This document shows positions 47,253 through 54,937 of a stretch of DNA of 64,000 bases, one piece after another. The notes under the pieces are model-generated. The model was not told where the DNA came from. It saw only the letters and a program-made list of their open reading frames with translations, and ran no database searches. Origin of the DNA: Phycisphaerales bacterium (GTDB lineage Bacteria; Planctomycetota; Phycisphaerae; Phycisphaerales; UBA1924); assembly GCA_947459215.1 (NCBI GenBank), contig CANHCQ010000004.1:62001-126000 (forward strand), written 5' to 3'. The position numbers and the translations under genes were made by a program. Numbering within the stretch: the stretch's first letter is position 1; each line of letters begins with the position of its first letter.

Positions 47253-47293
47253 TGTATCCGAAATCATGATACAAATGTCTATTATTCTGTCAA
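47253..47293 (-). promoter_or_regulatory. nrfHA promoter with operator-like palindrome
   Basis: On the minus strand TTGACA (complement of 47288-47293), 16 bases, TATCAT (complement of 47266-47271): a near-consensus housekeeping promoter about 40 bases before the nrfH GTG. TGTATC-N9-GATACA, a perfect inverted repeat (47253-47273), covers the -10 box and the transcription start, where a repressor would act. The half-sites do not match FNR or NnrR boxes; an Rrf2/NsrR-type nitrosative sensor is only a guess. Confidence 0.6.
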
Positions 47294-47640
47294 CTGCCCG
47301 AGGTTACGAACAAAGTGCGTACGAAAACGCGCAATGAGTCGCGAGATTTCCATTGCAACGGCCGGGGAGGGCGCGGTACGTTGATGTGGTTCGACGGGAT
47401 TTCCGCCGCGCACCTGCGCGTTCCCGTTGGAAGGGCGAGCGGAGCTCGCCAGGGGAGAGGCATCCGTCGAAGCACCGGCCAGAATCGGGCGTGAAGACGT
47501 CGCTTCAGGGTACCTCGAGAACAACGCAGGATGCACGCCGCGCCGGGTCGCGGGTTTGCTTGCTCACGTTGGCACGCAGTCGCGTGCCTCTGACCACGCG
47601 GGCCGTCCTTGAAAAGGGACGGCCCGCGCTGTTGTTTGTG
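47294..47640 (+). ncRNA. Possible small transcript ending at a strong hairpin
   Basis: No protein gene is supported in this gap. GGGCGAGC-GGA-GCTCGCC (near 47436) and GCGGGCCGTCC-TTGAAAAG-GGACGGCCCGC (47599-47629, followed by GCTGTTGTTTGTG) indicate structured RNA and a plus-strand terminator with no coding gene before it. It does not match tmRNA, RNase P, SRP or 6S RNA landmarks that I looked for. It may equally be a repeat. Confidence 0.25.
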
Positions 47641-47677
47641 GGGTCGGGAGAAGGACCGAGGTTCGGCGGAACACGAT

Positions 47678-47949
47678 GGCATTGCACCGCGGAGGACGCA
47701 GAGCACGCCGAGGAAGCAACGAGTGCGAAGGGCGATACAGGTCGATGTCAGCGAGCCGGGGCGTCCTCGCCCCGTGCGGAACAAACTCACGATGTCGAGA
47801 GTTCTCAGGCGACGGATCCAACTTCGCACGGGGCGAGGAAGCCCCGGCACGCTCACAGAACAGCCGCGCACCCGGTTTGTTCTCGCATCCATCCTCTCTT
47901 CATCCTCTTTCCTTCTCCGCGTTCTCTGCGTCCTCCGCGGTGAAATGCC
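47678..47949. mobile_element. Nested inverted-repeat element, MITE-like
   Basis: A 272-base element. The outer terminal repeats are about 39 bases long and nearly identical (CACCGCGGAGGACGCAGAG at 47686-47704 against its complement at 47924-47942, extending outward to GGCATT and AATGCC). A second inverted pair lies inside: GCCGGGGCGTCCTCGCCCC (from about 47755) against GGGGCGAGGAAGCCCCGGC (to about 47848). It encodes no transposase, so it would be a non-autonomous element or an assembled repeat. Confidence 0.6.
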
Positions 47950-47994
47950 TTCCTTCCCAACGCCCCCCACCGCATCTTGGGAACGGCACGTTCG

Positions 47995-48035
47995 TATCAT
48001 GACCCGGAGCCAGCGCGGGCTGAAGCCCGCGGCTC
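47995..48035 (+). promoter_or_regulatory. Candidate -10 box and leader hairpin of phhA
   Basis: TATCAT (47995-48000) is followed by a leader containing GCGGGCT-GA-AGCCCGC (48014-48030) enclosed by GAGCC/GGCTC, and then the phhA ATG at 48048. The hairpin resembles another common GC-rich interspersed repeat, so it may be structural, not regulatory. Confidence 0.35.
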
Positions 48036-48047
48036 GGAGATGCACCC

Positions 48048-49028
48048 ATGCGCGCCGACATCCGCTACAACAACATCATCGACAGCGACGAGGCCAAGCA
48101 AGCCCAGGCTAACGCCGACCGCGCGCCCGAGCAGCACCACGCCGACATCAACGCCGACTCGTTCTACATCACCCAGCACTACACCAAGTACACCCGCGAG
48201 AACCACGACGTGTGGCGCGACCTCTTCGACCGGCGCTGGACCGTTCTCGAAAGCCAGGTCAGCGGCCAGTTCATCGAGGGGATGAAGATCCTCCGCCTTA
48301 CCCGCGACCGCCTGCCCCTGCTCGACGATCTCGTGCTCGACCAGGACATCGAAGTCGCCGGTGGCATCAAGCTCACCAAGGGCACCAAGCTCGACGGCAT
48401 CAACAAGTTCCTGCACTCGGTCTCGTCGTGGGCGTCGTACGGCGTGCCCGGCTATCTGCCCGCCAAAGCGTTCTTTGCCTGCTTGGCGCAGCGCGAGTTC
48501 CCCACCACCGTCCTCATCCGCCCGCGCGAGGTGATGGATTACCTGCCCGAGCCGGACATCTTCCACGACGTCTTCGGCCATGTGCCGCTGCACGCGCTGC
48601 GCGTCTTCGCCGACTTCCTACAGACCTATGGCCGCGCGTCGCTCCTGTGCGACGATCCCGAGCACATCGAGCGTCTCGGCCGCCTGTTCTGGTTCACCGT
48701 GGAGTTCGGCCTGATCAAAGAAGACGGCAAGGTGAAGGTCTACGGCAGCGGGCTGGTCAGCAGCCACGCCGAGAGCGCGTACTCGCTCAACGGCGTCTGG
48801 GAGAAGACCAAGAACGGCCCGCAATCCGCAGAGCCATGCAAAGAGCGCCCGGTTCCCGAGTGGCGTCCCTTCGATCTCGAACGCGTCTGCGAGACCCCCT
48901 TCGAGATCGACCACTACCAGCCGATCTACTACGTGCTCGAGAGCTTCGAGCAGCTCCGCGACGCGATGAATGATTACGCCGAGAAGGTGATCGGCAAGAG
49001 TGGACTGGAACTGGCGACGCGGCGGTAG
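48048..49028 (+). CDS. phhA: Phenylalanine 4-monooxygenase
   Basis: Tetrahydropterin- and iron-dependent hydroxylase converting phenylalanine to tyrosine. 326 residues, a bacterial-length single catalytic domain with an N-terminal arm. The two iron-binding His are in PDIFHDVFGHVPL (near 167-179) and the Glu in FWFTVEFGLI (near 220). SGLVSSHAESAYSL (near 236) and the terminal FEIDHYQPIYYV are also diagnostic. No pterin-recycling dehydratase (phhB) is next to it. ATG at 48048. Confidence 0.95.
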   Translation: MRADIRYNNIIDSDEAKQAQANADRAPEQHHADINADSFYITQHYTKYTRENHDVWRDLFDRRWTVLESQVSGQFIEGMKILRLTRDRLPLLDDLVLDQDIEVAGGIKLTKGTKLDGINKFLHSVSSWASYGVPGYLPAKAFFACLAQREFPTTVLIRPREVMDYLPEPDIFHDVFGHVPLHALRVFADFLQTYGRASLLCDDPEHIERLGRLFWFTVEFGLIKEDGKVKVYGSGLVSSHAESAYSLNGVWEKTKNGPQSAEPCKERPVPEWRPFDLERVCETPFEIDHYQPIYYVLESFEQLRDAMNDYAEKVIGKSGLELATRR

Positions 49029-49092
49029 CGACAAGACTGCGATCAATGACGCATGCAATCCCGGCGCGGGGAGGCGGAGGTAACCAAACCTC

Positions 49093-49255
49093 TCCCAGCG
49101 AAAGCTGGGAAAAGCTCTAACGGCGCGAGCGCTTCACGCCGGATTGCGCCTGACCAATTCGGGTGCCACCGCTTGACCTGCTTTGAGGTCAAGCGGTGCG
49201 AGGGCTTTCGCTTACTCGGCGACCGCACGGCTTGGCCCAGAGCCGCCAAGCCGTG
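49093..49255. repeat. Three consecutive hairpins between convergent genes
   Basis: TCCCAGC-GAAA-GCTGGGA (49093-49110), CACCGCTTGACCT-6-AGGTCAAGCGGTG (49167-49198) and CACGGCTTGG-10-CCAAGCCGTG (49226-49255), all perfect stems. They sit between phhA and the sugar dehydrogenase, which end towards each other, and probably end both transcripts. Confidence 0.65.
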
Positions 49256-49271
49256 ACGCCCTGGCGTTGGT

Positions 49272-50672
49272 TCACGGACACAACAAGACGTCGTACGCAT
49301 CCGCGAAGATGACGAAATCGGCATCGTCCACGTTGCCGTCGCGGTTGAAGTCGGCTGGGCAGCCCGCGGCCATGGCCGGGTCGCTGCAGAGCAGCAGGTT
49401 GTACGCACCGGCGAAGATCACGAAATCCCCGTCGTCGACGTTGCTCGAGTTGTCAAGGTCCTCGGTGCACGCGCGAACGATCTTCCACACCTCGCCGTTG
49501 GTGCCGGAGCCTTGATCGAGCACGTAGAGCTCGCCGTCGGAATCCTCGGCGAAGGAGACGATGCTGCCGATATTCACGTTTGCCGCACCAAGCTCGGCGG
49601 TGCGATCCAGGAACTCGGTCTTGCCCGCCGAGGGCGTGTATCGGAACGACCAGATCTTCGCATCGCAGTAGTCGGCGAAGAAGTACGTGCCGCGGAGCGG
49701 GTTGATGGCCGAGCCGCGGTAGACGTAGCCGCCGGTGACAGAGCAACCGGTGTTGTGGTCGTAGACGTGGATGGGGTCGACCTTGGTGCCGCTGATCGTC
49801 CCGCTCTTGTTGCAGGTGTTGGCGAGGTCGCCCTCAAACCAGGGCCAGGCGAAGTTGCGAATAGGTGTATTCGCCGATCCCGCGGCGACGAAGTTGATCT
49901 CCTCCCGCTGGCTCTGTCCGACATCGGCGATGTAGAAGTCGCCGGTCACACGATCGAAGCTGGGACGCCAGGGATTGCGAAGGCCCGTGAGCCAGATCGC
50001 GGGGTTGCCACCCGAGACCGCAAACGGGTTCGCAGCGACGATGCGGAAGTTCTCATTGGCATCGGCCGGAAAGTCGTCGGCATCGACGTTGATGCGGAGG
50101 ATCTTGCCGCGGCGTTCGTTGGCGTTCTGCGCCACGTTGCTTGGGTCGCACCCGCCGCCGGAATCACCCGACGCGATGTACAGGAAGCCGTCGGCACCGA
50201 AGCCGATCCAGCCGCCGAGGTGGTTGGTGGCGCTGCGGTTGATCGTGAGAATCGGCCGCGAGGTCGTGGAGCTGAGATTGGGATCCGTCGCGCTTCGGTT
50301 GCGCTCGACAAGCGTGGTGTGTCCCGAGTTGTTGGTGTAGTAAACGAAGTAGCGCCCGTTGGTCTGGTAGCCGGGATGGAACGCGAGACCCAGCAGGCCC
50401 TGTTCGCTGTTGCTGCTCGTGCCGCCGCCCACAACGGCGTCGATGTTGAGGAACGGAGTCGCGGTCGGTTGCAGCACACCGTTCTGCAGAATGCGGATGA
50501 AGCCCTGCTTCTCGACGATGTAAAGCCTCGAGGAATCCCCGGGCGCCGCAGTCATAAAGACCGGACGGCGCAGGCCTCCAACGAGCAGGCGGCTTTCCAG
50601 TACCTGAGCGGACGCGATGGCCGAGAACGCAAGCCCGGCGCAGACACTGGCACATAGAGACGGATTCAGCAT
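49272..50672 (-). CDS. Secreted PQQ-type sugar dehydrogenase with dockerin-like C-terminal tag
   Basis: 466 residues. Signal peptide (about 1-22), then a glucose/sorbosone dehydrogenase six-bladed propeller: GLRRPVFMTAAPGDSSRLYIVE, EQGLLGLAFHPGY, LGGWIGFGADGFLYIASGD and GLRNPWRPSFDRVTGDFYIADVG are family signatures. The last 60 residues are two acidic half-repeats (NVDDGDFVIFAGAYNLLLC, then NVDDADFVIFADAYDVLLCP), the shared tag of this island. It probably oxidises extracellular sugars or aldoses; the electron acceptor is unknown. ATG at 50672 with AAAGGGG upstream. Confidence 0.88.
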   Translation of the reverse strand: MLNPSLCASVCAGLAFSAIASAQVLESRLLVGGLRRPVFMTAAPGDSSRLYIVEKQGFIRILQNGVLQPTATPFLNIDAVVGGGTSSNSEQGLLGLAFHPGYQTNGRYFVYYTNNSGHTTLVERNRSATDPNLSSTTSRPILTINRSATNHLGGWIGFGADGFLYIASGDSGGGCDPSNVAQNANERRGKILRINVDADDFPADANENFRIVAANPFAVSGGNPAIWLTGLRNPWRPSFDRVTGDFYIADVGQSQREEINFVAAGSANTPIRNFAWPWFEGDLANTCNKSGTISGTKVDPIHVYDHNTGCSVTGGYVYRGSAINPLRGTYFFADYCDAKIWSFRYTPSAGKTEFLDRTAELGAANVNIGSIVSFAEDSDGELYVLDQGSGTNGEVWKIVRACTEDLDNSSNVDDGDFVIFAGAYNLLLCSDPAMAAGCPADFNRDGNVDDADFVIFADAYDVLLCP

Positions 50673-50811
50673 TCGAGTGTCCCCTTTCCGATCAAGTTCT
50701 CTGGCACGCGAGAGACATTAGCGGATGTGTCAAGCTCGGGGACGCGTTCGTCTCTGGGCTGCAGCAATTCAGACCCCGCGGAACCCATGGTGAACTTCTC
50801 GAGGCAAGAAA

Positions 50812-50835
50812 GCGCCCGGCCAAGGGGCCGGGCGC
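50812..50835 (-). terminator. Terminator of the double-propeller gene
   Basis: GCGCCCGGCC, loop AAGG, GGCCGGGCGC: a perfect ten-pair stem. Read on the minus strand it is followed by TTTCTTG, and it stands 27 bases after the stop codon of the propeller gene at 50862. Confidence 0.75.
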
Positions 50836-50861
50836 GTGGGGATCATGATGGATGATGCCGC

Positions 50862-53800
50862 TTATGGGCAGAGCAGCGCGTTGTAGGCATCGGCGAAGAT
50901 GACAAAGTCAGCGTCGTCGACGAACGTGTCGCCGTTGAGATCGGCCGGGCAGCCCGCCGGCATCGCCGGATCGGCGCAGTCGAGCAGGTTGTACGAATTG
51001 GCGAAGATCACGAAGTCGGCGTCGTCGACAAAGTTGTCGTTGTTGAAGTCGCCCGGGCACGCGGCGGCGAGCGCGACCAGGTTCCCGGGCACGTCCACCG
51101 TTCCGCTGTTCACGAGGGTGCTGTAGTAGATCTTCACGCAGCCGGTGTTGGCTAGGCGGGAACCGGCACCGATGCGCAGTTCCTGAACATAGATAGCTTC
51201 GCAGGCGCTTTGGCCGAGCCCGTCGTTGTCACGTGCGTCCACGAGTCGAACCGTGGAGGGCGCAGGACCGATCTCCAGGGTGCCAACGGGGTAGTGCCCG
51301 GCGAGGGTGCGGTCCAGTCCGGTCGGGCTGGGACCGATGTCCGTAGACATGGCCTCGAGCAGCTGCTCGGTGCCGATGCCCTCGAGCCGCAGCGTGGCCT
51401 GCAGCATGTCGTAGCGGTTGTTGCTGTTGATGGCGCAGTCGTAGTGGCCTCCCACGCGGACGACGGCGTCGGCGAACGGCAGGATGAGATTGGCGTCCGG
51501 GCCGATGGCGAGAGCTCCGCCGACATCGAGTCCCGGGGTCGCAGCGGCGCCGGTCTCCAGGCATCCGGAGCAGACGATTCCGACAATGGAGCCGTTGTTG
51601 GTCAGCGAACCGAAGACAAAGAGGGTGCCGGAGCGGATGGTCGTCGCCGCGCCGATGTTGTTGGTGAAGGAACCGAAGACGGCGCTGGAGCCGAAGATAT
51701 TGAGGGCGCTGCGATTGTCGAACAGCGGCAGGCTAAGCGTGCCGGCCGAGAGTGCGAAGGTGTCGAAGTTGGTGAAGGTGCCGCCGGCGGCCAGCGACGA
51801 TTCGAGGCCGCAGGTGGTGGGACCGAACGCGGACGCGACGCCGGAGAACGTCACCGTCGCGCCCTGCTCCAGACGGGTCTGGCCCTGGAGCAACGCGGCG
51901 GGTGCGTTGATGGTCAGGGACGAGTTGGTCCGTGCCGTCAGCGTGGCCCGCGAGCCGAGAGTGAAGGCGTCGGCGGTGAGGTTCACAAACCCCGCGGAGC
52001 GGAGTTGGCCGAAGATCTCGATGTTCGAGCCGATGTCCGCGGCGAGCGCCGACGAGCCGCTCAGATCAAGCACCGAGTTTGAGGGCGTTCGGATGTCGCC
52101 CGAGCCGAAGAAGCCGAGCGACCGCCCGAACGTGTTCAGGCTGCTGACGGATCGCCACGCCGCCTCGGTCGCGGTGATCTGCTGCCCGGTCGTGGCCGGG
52201 AGCAGAGCCGCGGCGAGCGTCGGATACGACCAATCGATCACGTCGTTGTGGGCGAGCGAGAAGTCGTCGGCGGGAACGTCGTAGATCCACGCCGAGCCTT
52301 GATCGGTGTTGGCACCGACATCGTCGTTGTGCGCCCCGACCACAGCGGTGTCGCCGGACAGGGCGACGGAGAGGCCGAACTGGTCGCCGGCAGCGCCGTC
52401 AGCGGCGGTGAATTTGGCCTGCTGAGTCCAGATCGTCCCGTTGCGGGTGAAGACGTAGACCGAGCCTTGATCGGCGCTGGTGCCGACATCGTCGTCCCGC
52501 GCTGCGACGATTGCCGTGTCGCCGGAGAGTGCGACGGAGAAACCGAAGAAGTCGCTGGCGGCTCCGTCGGCGGCAGTAAGCTTGGCCTGCTGGGTCCAGA
52601 TGGTGCCGCTTCGGGTGAAGACGTAGGTGGAGCCTTGATTGCTGTTGGCTCCGATGTCGTCGTTCCAGACTCCAACCAGCACCGTCTCGCCAGAGATCGA
52701 GATGGCGATGCCGAAGTTATCGAATGACGCGCCGTCGGAGGCGGTGAGCTGTGCCTGCTGGGTCCAGGTGGTGCCGCTGCGGGTGAAGACGTAGGCGGAG
52801 CCTTGATCGGGAATGGCGCCCACATCGTCGGTGTACGCCCCGACCACGGCAGTCTCGCCGAAGGTCGCGACGGAGTAGCCGAACAGGTCGCCGGCAGCGC
52901 CGTCAAAGGCGGTGAGCTTGGCCTGCTGGGTCCAGGTGGTGCCGCTGCGGGTGAAGATGTAGGCGGAGCCTTGATCGGTGTTGGCGCCCGCATCGTCGCG
53001 GTACGCCCCGACCACGGCGGTGTCGCCGGAAAGGGCGACTTGGTTGCCGAATTGGTCGTTGGCCGCGCCGTCGGAGGCGGTGAGCTTGGCCTGCTGGGTC
53101 CAAGTCGTGCCGCTGCGGGTGAAAACATAGACCGAGCCTTGATCGGTGTTGGCACCGACATCGTCAAAGTACGCCCCGACCACGGCGGTGTCGCCGGAGA
53201 GAGAGACTGAGATGCCGAATCGGTCGGTTGCCGCGCCGTCGGAGGCGGTGAGCTTGGTCTGCTGGGTCCAAGTCGTGCCACTGCGGGTGAAGATGTAGGC
53301 CGAGCCTTGATCGGTGTTGGCGCCCACGTCGTCAGTGTGCGCCCCGACGACAGCGGTGTCGCCGGAGAGAGAGACGGAGAAGCCAAGACGGTCGGACGCC
53401 GCGCCGTCAGAGGCGAGGAGCTTCAAGTCCGGCCCGATCCACCGGGTGCCCACGCGGGAGAAGACCCACGCGGACCCTTGATTGGCGATGGCACCGACCG
53501 AATCGAAGTACGCCCCGACCACGGCGGTGTCGCTGGAGAGGGCGAGGGAGAAGCCGAAGAAATCTCCCGGCGCACCGTCCGGGGCGGTGAGCCTGGCCTG
53601 CTCGGTCCAGGTCGTGCCGCTGCGGGTGAAGACATAGGCCGAGCCTTGATCGGCGTTGGTGCCCACATCGTCGTCACGAGAACCAATGAGCACGGTGTCG
53701 CCGGAGAGAACGAGGGACCAGCCAAAGACGTCGAATGCCGCGCCGTCCGCGGCGGTGAGCTTGGCCTGCTGGGTCCACGTGGTGCCGTTGCGGGTGAAGA

Positions 53801-54689
53801 CGTAGGCGGAGCCTTGATTGCTGTTGGCTCCGATGTCATCGTTCCAGACTCCAACCAGCACAGATTCACCGGAGATCGAGATGGAGACGCCGAAGTTGTC
53901 AAGCGCCGCGCCGTCGAAGGCGGTGAGCTTGGCCTGCTGGGTCCACGTGGTGCCGCTGCGGGTGAAGACGTAGGCCGAGCCTTGATCGGTGTTGGCACCC
54001 ACATCGTCGGTGTACGCGCCGACGACGGCGGTTTCGCCAAAGACGGCGACGGAGTATCCGAAGTTATCGTTCGGAACGCCGTCTGCAACGATCAGCTTGG
54101 CCTGTTCACTCCACGTGGTGCCGCTGCGAGTGAAGACGTAGACCGAGCCCTGATTGGTGCTGGAGGCGATGTCGTCCCAGTGCGCTCCGATGATGGCGGT
54201 CTCCCCGGAGAAGGCGACGGAGAAGCCGAAGTAGTCGCCCGCCGCGCCATCGGAGGCCGTCAGCTTGGCCTGCTGGGTCCAGACGGTGCCACTGCGGGTG
54301 AAGACATAGACCGACCCTTGATCGGCGTTCGCGCCCACATCGTCATTGCGGGATCCGACGAGTGCGGTATCTCCCAAGAGAGTGACGCCGATGCCAAAGA
54401 AATCGCCAGCAGCGCCGTCGCCGGCGGTGAGCGTGGTCTCGAAGACCCAGCCCGAGCCGGTCCAGCGGTACACGTGGGCCGATCCCTGATCGGCGTTGGC
54501 GCCCACGTCGTCCTGCGAGGCACCGACGATCATCGTGTCACCGTCGACGGCGACCGCGAAGCCAAACCGGTCGTTGGCGGCTCCGGTGGGTGGAAGCAAC
54601 TGCAGGGGGGTAGAGCGCTGCGCGAGCGCCCCGGTTCCGATAATGGATACAGCGGCCGCGGCGAGCGCGGCGAAGCGTGAACCAAGCAT
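50862..54689 (-). CDS. Secreted double seven-bladed FG-GAP propeller protein with dockerin-like tag
   Basis: 1275 residues. Signal peptide (1 to about 23), then fourteen 56-residue repeats of the type DxFGxSVALSGDTAVVGA followed by DDVGANTDQGSAYVFTR and SGTTWTQQAKLTA (about residues 40-812). These are FG-GAP/integrin-like blades. About 380 residues of beta-helix or autotransporter-like sequence follow (many Asn-Asn-Gly and Leu-Ser-Gly turns), then the tag FVDDADFVIFANSYNLLDC and FVDDADFVIFADAYNALLCP. It is likely a surface binding or adhesion protein. ATG at 54689 with AAGGAG seven bases upstream. Confidence 0.85.
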   Translation of the reverse strand: MLGSRFAALAAAAVSIIGTGALAQRSTPLQLLPPTGAANDRFGFAVAVDGDTMIVGASQDDVGANADQGSAHVYRWTGSGWVFETTLTAGDGAAGDFFGIGVTLLGDTALVGSRNDDVGANADQGSVYVFTRSGTVWTQQAKLTASDGAAGDYFGFSVAFSGETAIIGAHWDDIASSTNQGSVYVFTRSGTTWSEQAKLIVADGVPNDNFGYSVAVFGETAVVGAYTDDVGANTDQGSAYVFTRSGTTWTQQAKLTAFDGAALDNFGVSISISGESVLVGVWNDDIGANSNQGSAYVFTRNGTTWTQQAKLTAADGAAFDVFGWSLVLSGDTVLIGSRDDDVGTNADQGSAYVFTRSGTTWTEQARLTAPDGAPGDFFGFSLALSSDTAVVGAYFDSVGAIANQGSAWVFSRVGTRWIGPDLKLLASDGAASDRLGFSVSLSGDTAVVGAHTDDVGANTDQGSAYIFTRSGTTWTQQTKLTASDGAATDRFGISVSLSGDTAVVGAYFDDVGANTDQGSVYVFTRSGTTWTQQAKLTASDGAANDQFGNQVALSGDTAVVGAYRDDAGANTDQGSAYIFTRSGTTWTQQAKLTAFDGAAGDLFGYSVATFGETAVVGAYTDDVGAIPDQGSAYVFTRSGTTWTQQAQLTASDGASFDNFGIAISISGETVLVGVWNDDIGANSNQGSTYVFTRSGTIWTQQAKLTAADGAASDFFGFSVALSGDTAIVAARDDDVGTSADQGSVYVFTRNGTIWTQQAKFTAADGAAGDQFGLSVALSGDTAVVGAHNDDVGANTDQGSAWIYDVPADDFSLAHNDVIDWSYPTLAAALLPATTGQQITATEAAWRSVSSLNTFGRSLGFFGSGDIRTPSNSVLDLSGSSALAADIGSNIEIFGQLRSAGFVNLTADAFTLGSRATLTARTNSSLTINAPAALLQGQTRLEQGATVTFSGVASAFGPTTCGLESSLAAGGTFTNFDTFALSAGTLSLPLFDNRSALNIFGSSAVFGSFTNNIGAATTIRSGTLFVFGSLTNNGSIVGIVCSGCLETGAAATPGLDVGGALAIGPDANLILPFADAVVRVGGHYDCAINSNNRYDMLQATLRLEGIGTEQLLEAMSTDIGPSPTGLDRTLAGHYPVGTLEIGPAPSTVRLVDARDNDGLGQSACEAIYVQELRIGAGSRLANTGCVKIYYSTLVNSGTVDVPGNLVALAAACPGDFNNDNFVDDADFVIFANSYNLLDCADPAMPAGCPADLNGDTFVDDADFVIFADAYNALLCP
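52265..54572 (-). repeat. Fourteen tandem 168-base coding repeats (two sets of seven)
   Basis: Each unit encodes one 56-residue blade. Units 4, 5 and 6 match units 11, 12 and 13 better than their immediate neighbours (for example ISISGE and VLVGVWNDDIGANSNQGS occur only in 5 and 12). Units 7 and 14 are the only ones reading QGSAW. The array is thus two heptads, about 53393-54572 and 52265-53392. Confidence 0.8.
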
Positions 54690-54805
54690 GGCGTCTCCTT
54701 CCGCTTTGGATAGAGAATGGCCCGAGCGGCGTCGACGGGGGAACACGCAACGCACCCCGTCGAGCGAGCTGCAATCGGGAGATTGCAGGCAAGGGGCATG
54801 TCTTC

Positions 54806-54811
54806 ATTATA
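54806..54811 (-). promoter_or_regulatory. Consensus -10 box of the propeller gene
   Basis: TATAAT on the minus strand (complement of 54806-54811), directly after the terminator of the preceding protease gene and 117 bases before the propeller gene start. No -35 match is present because the position falls in the terminator stem. Confidence 0.5.
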
Positions 54812-54819
54812 CAAGAAAA

Positions 54820-54872
54820 CGCCGCGGCGCCCGTCCCTCGTCGTGCTGACGAAGGACTCGGGCGCCGCGGCG
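54820..54872 (-). terminator. Terminator of the protease gene
   Basis: A 14-pair perfect outer stem (CGCCGCGGCGCCCG at 54820-54833 against 54859-54872) with an inner TCGTC/GACGA stem. On the minus strand it is followed by TTTTCTTG, giving an intrinsic terminator about 65 bases after the protease stop at 54938. Confidence 0.75.
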
Positions 54873-54937
54873 CGTAGGGTGCATCTTGGATCGCGTTCTG
54901 CTCGTTACGAACACGTTACGAGCAGGTCCGGCGCGGG

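Noticed and set aside
47253..47273. FNR or NnrR box in front of nrfHA
   Set aside because: The half-sites TGTATC/GATACA with nine bases between do not match TTGAT-N4-ATCAA; recorded only as an unassigned operator.
47290..48045. Open frame of about 250 codons across the nested repeat
   Set aside because: Its peptide contains the well-known repeat-derived Arg-Arg-Thr-Gln-Arg type junk sequence and covers inverted repeats and a terminator.
52265..54572. CRISPR-like regular spacing
   Set aside because: The 168-base period is in frame with a 56-residue protein blade and has no unique spacers; it is a coding tandem repeat.
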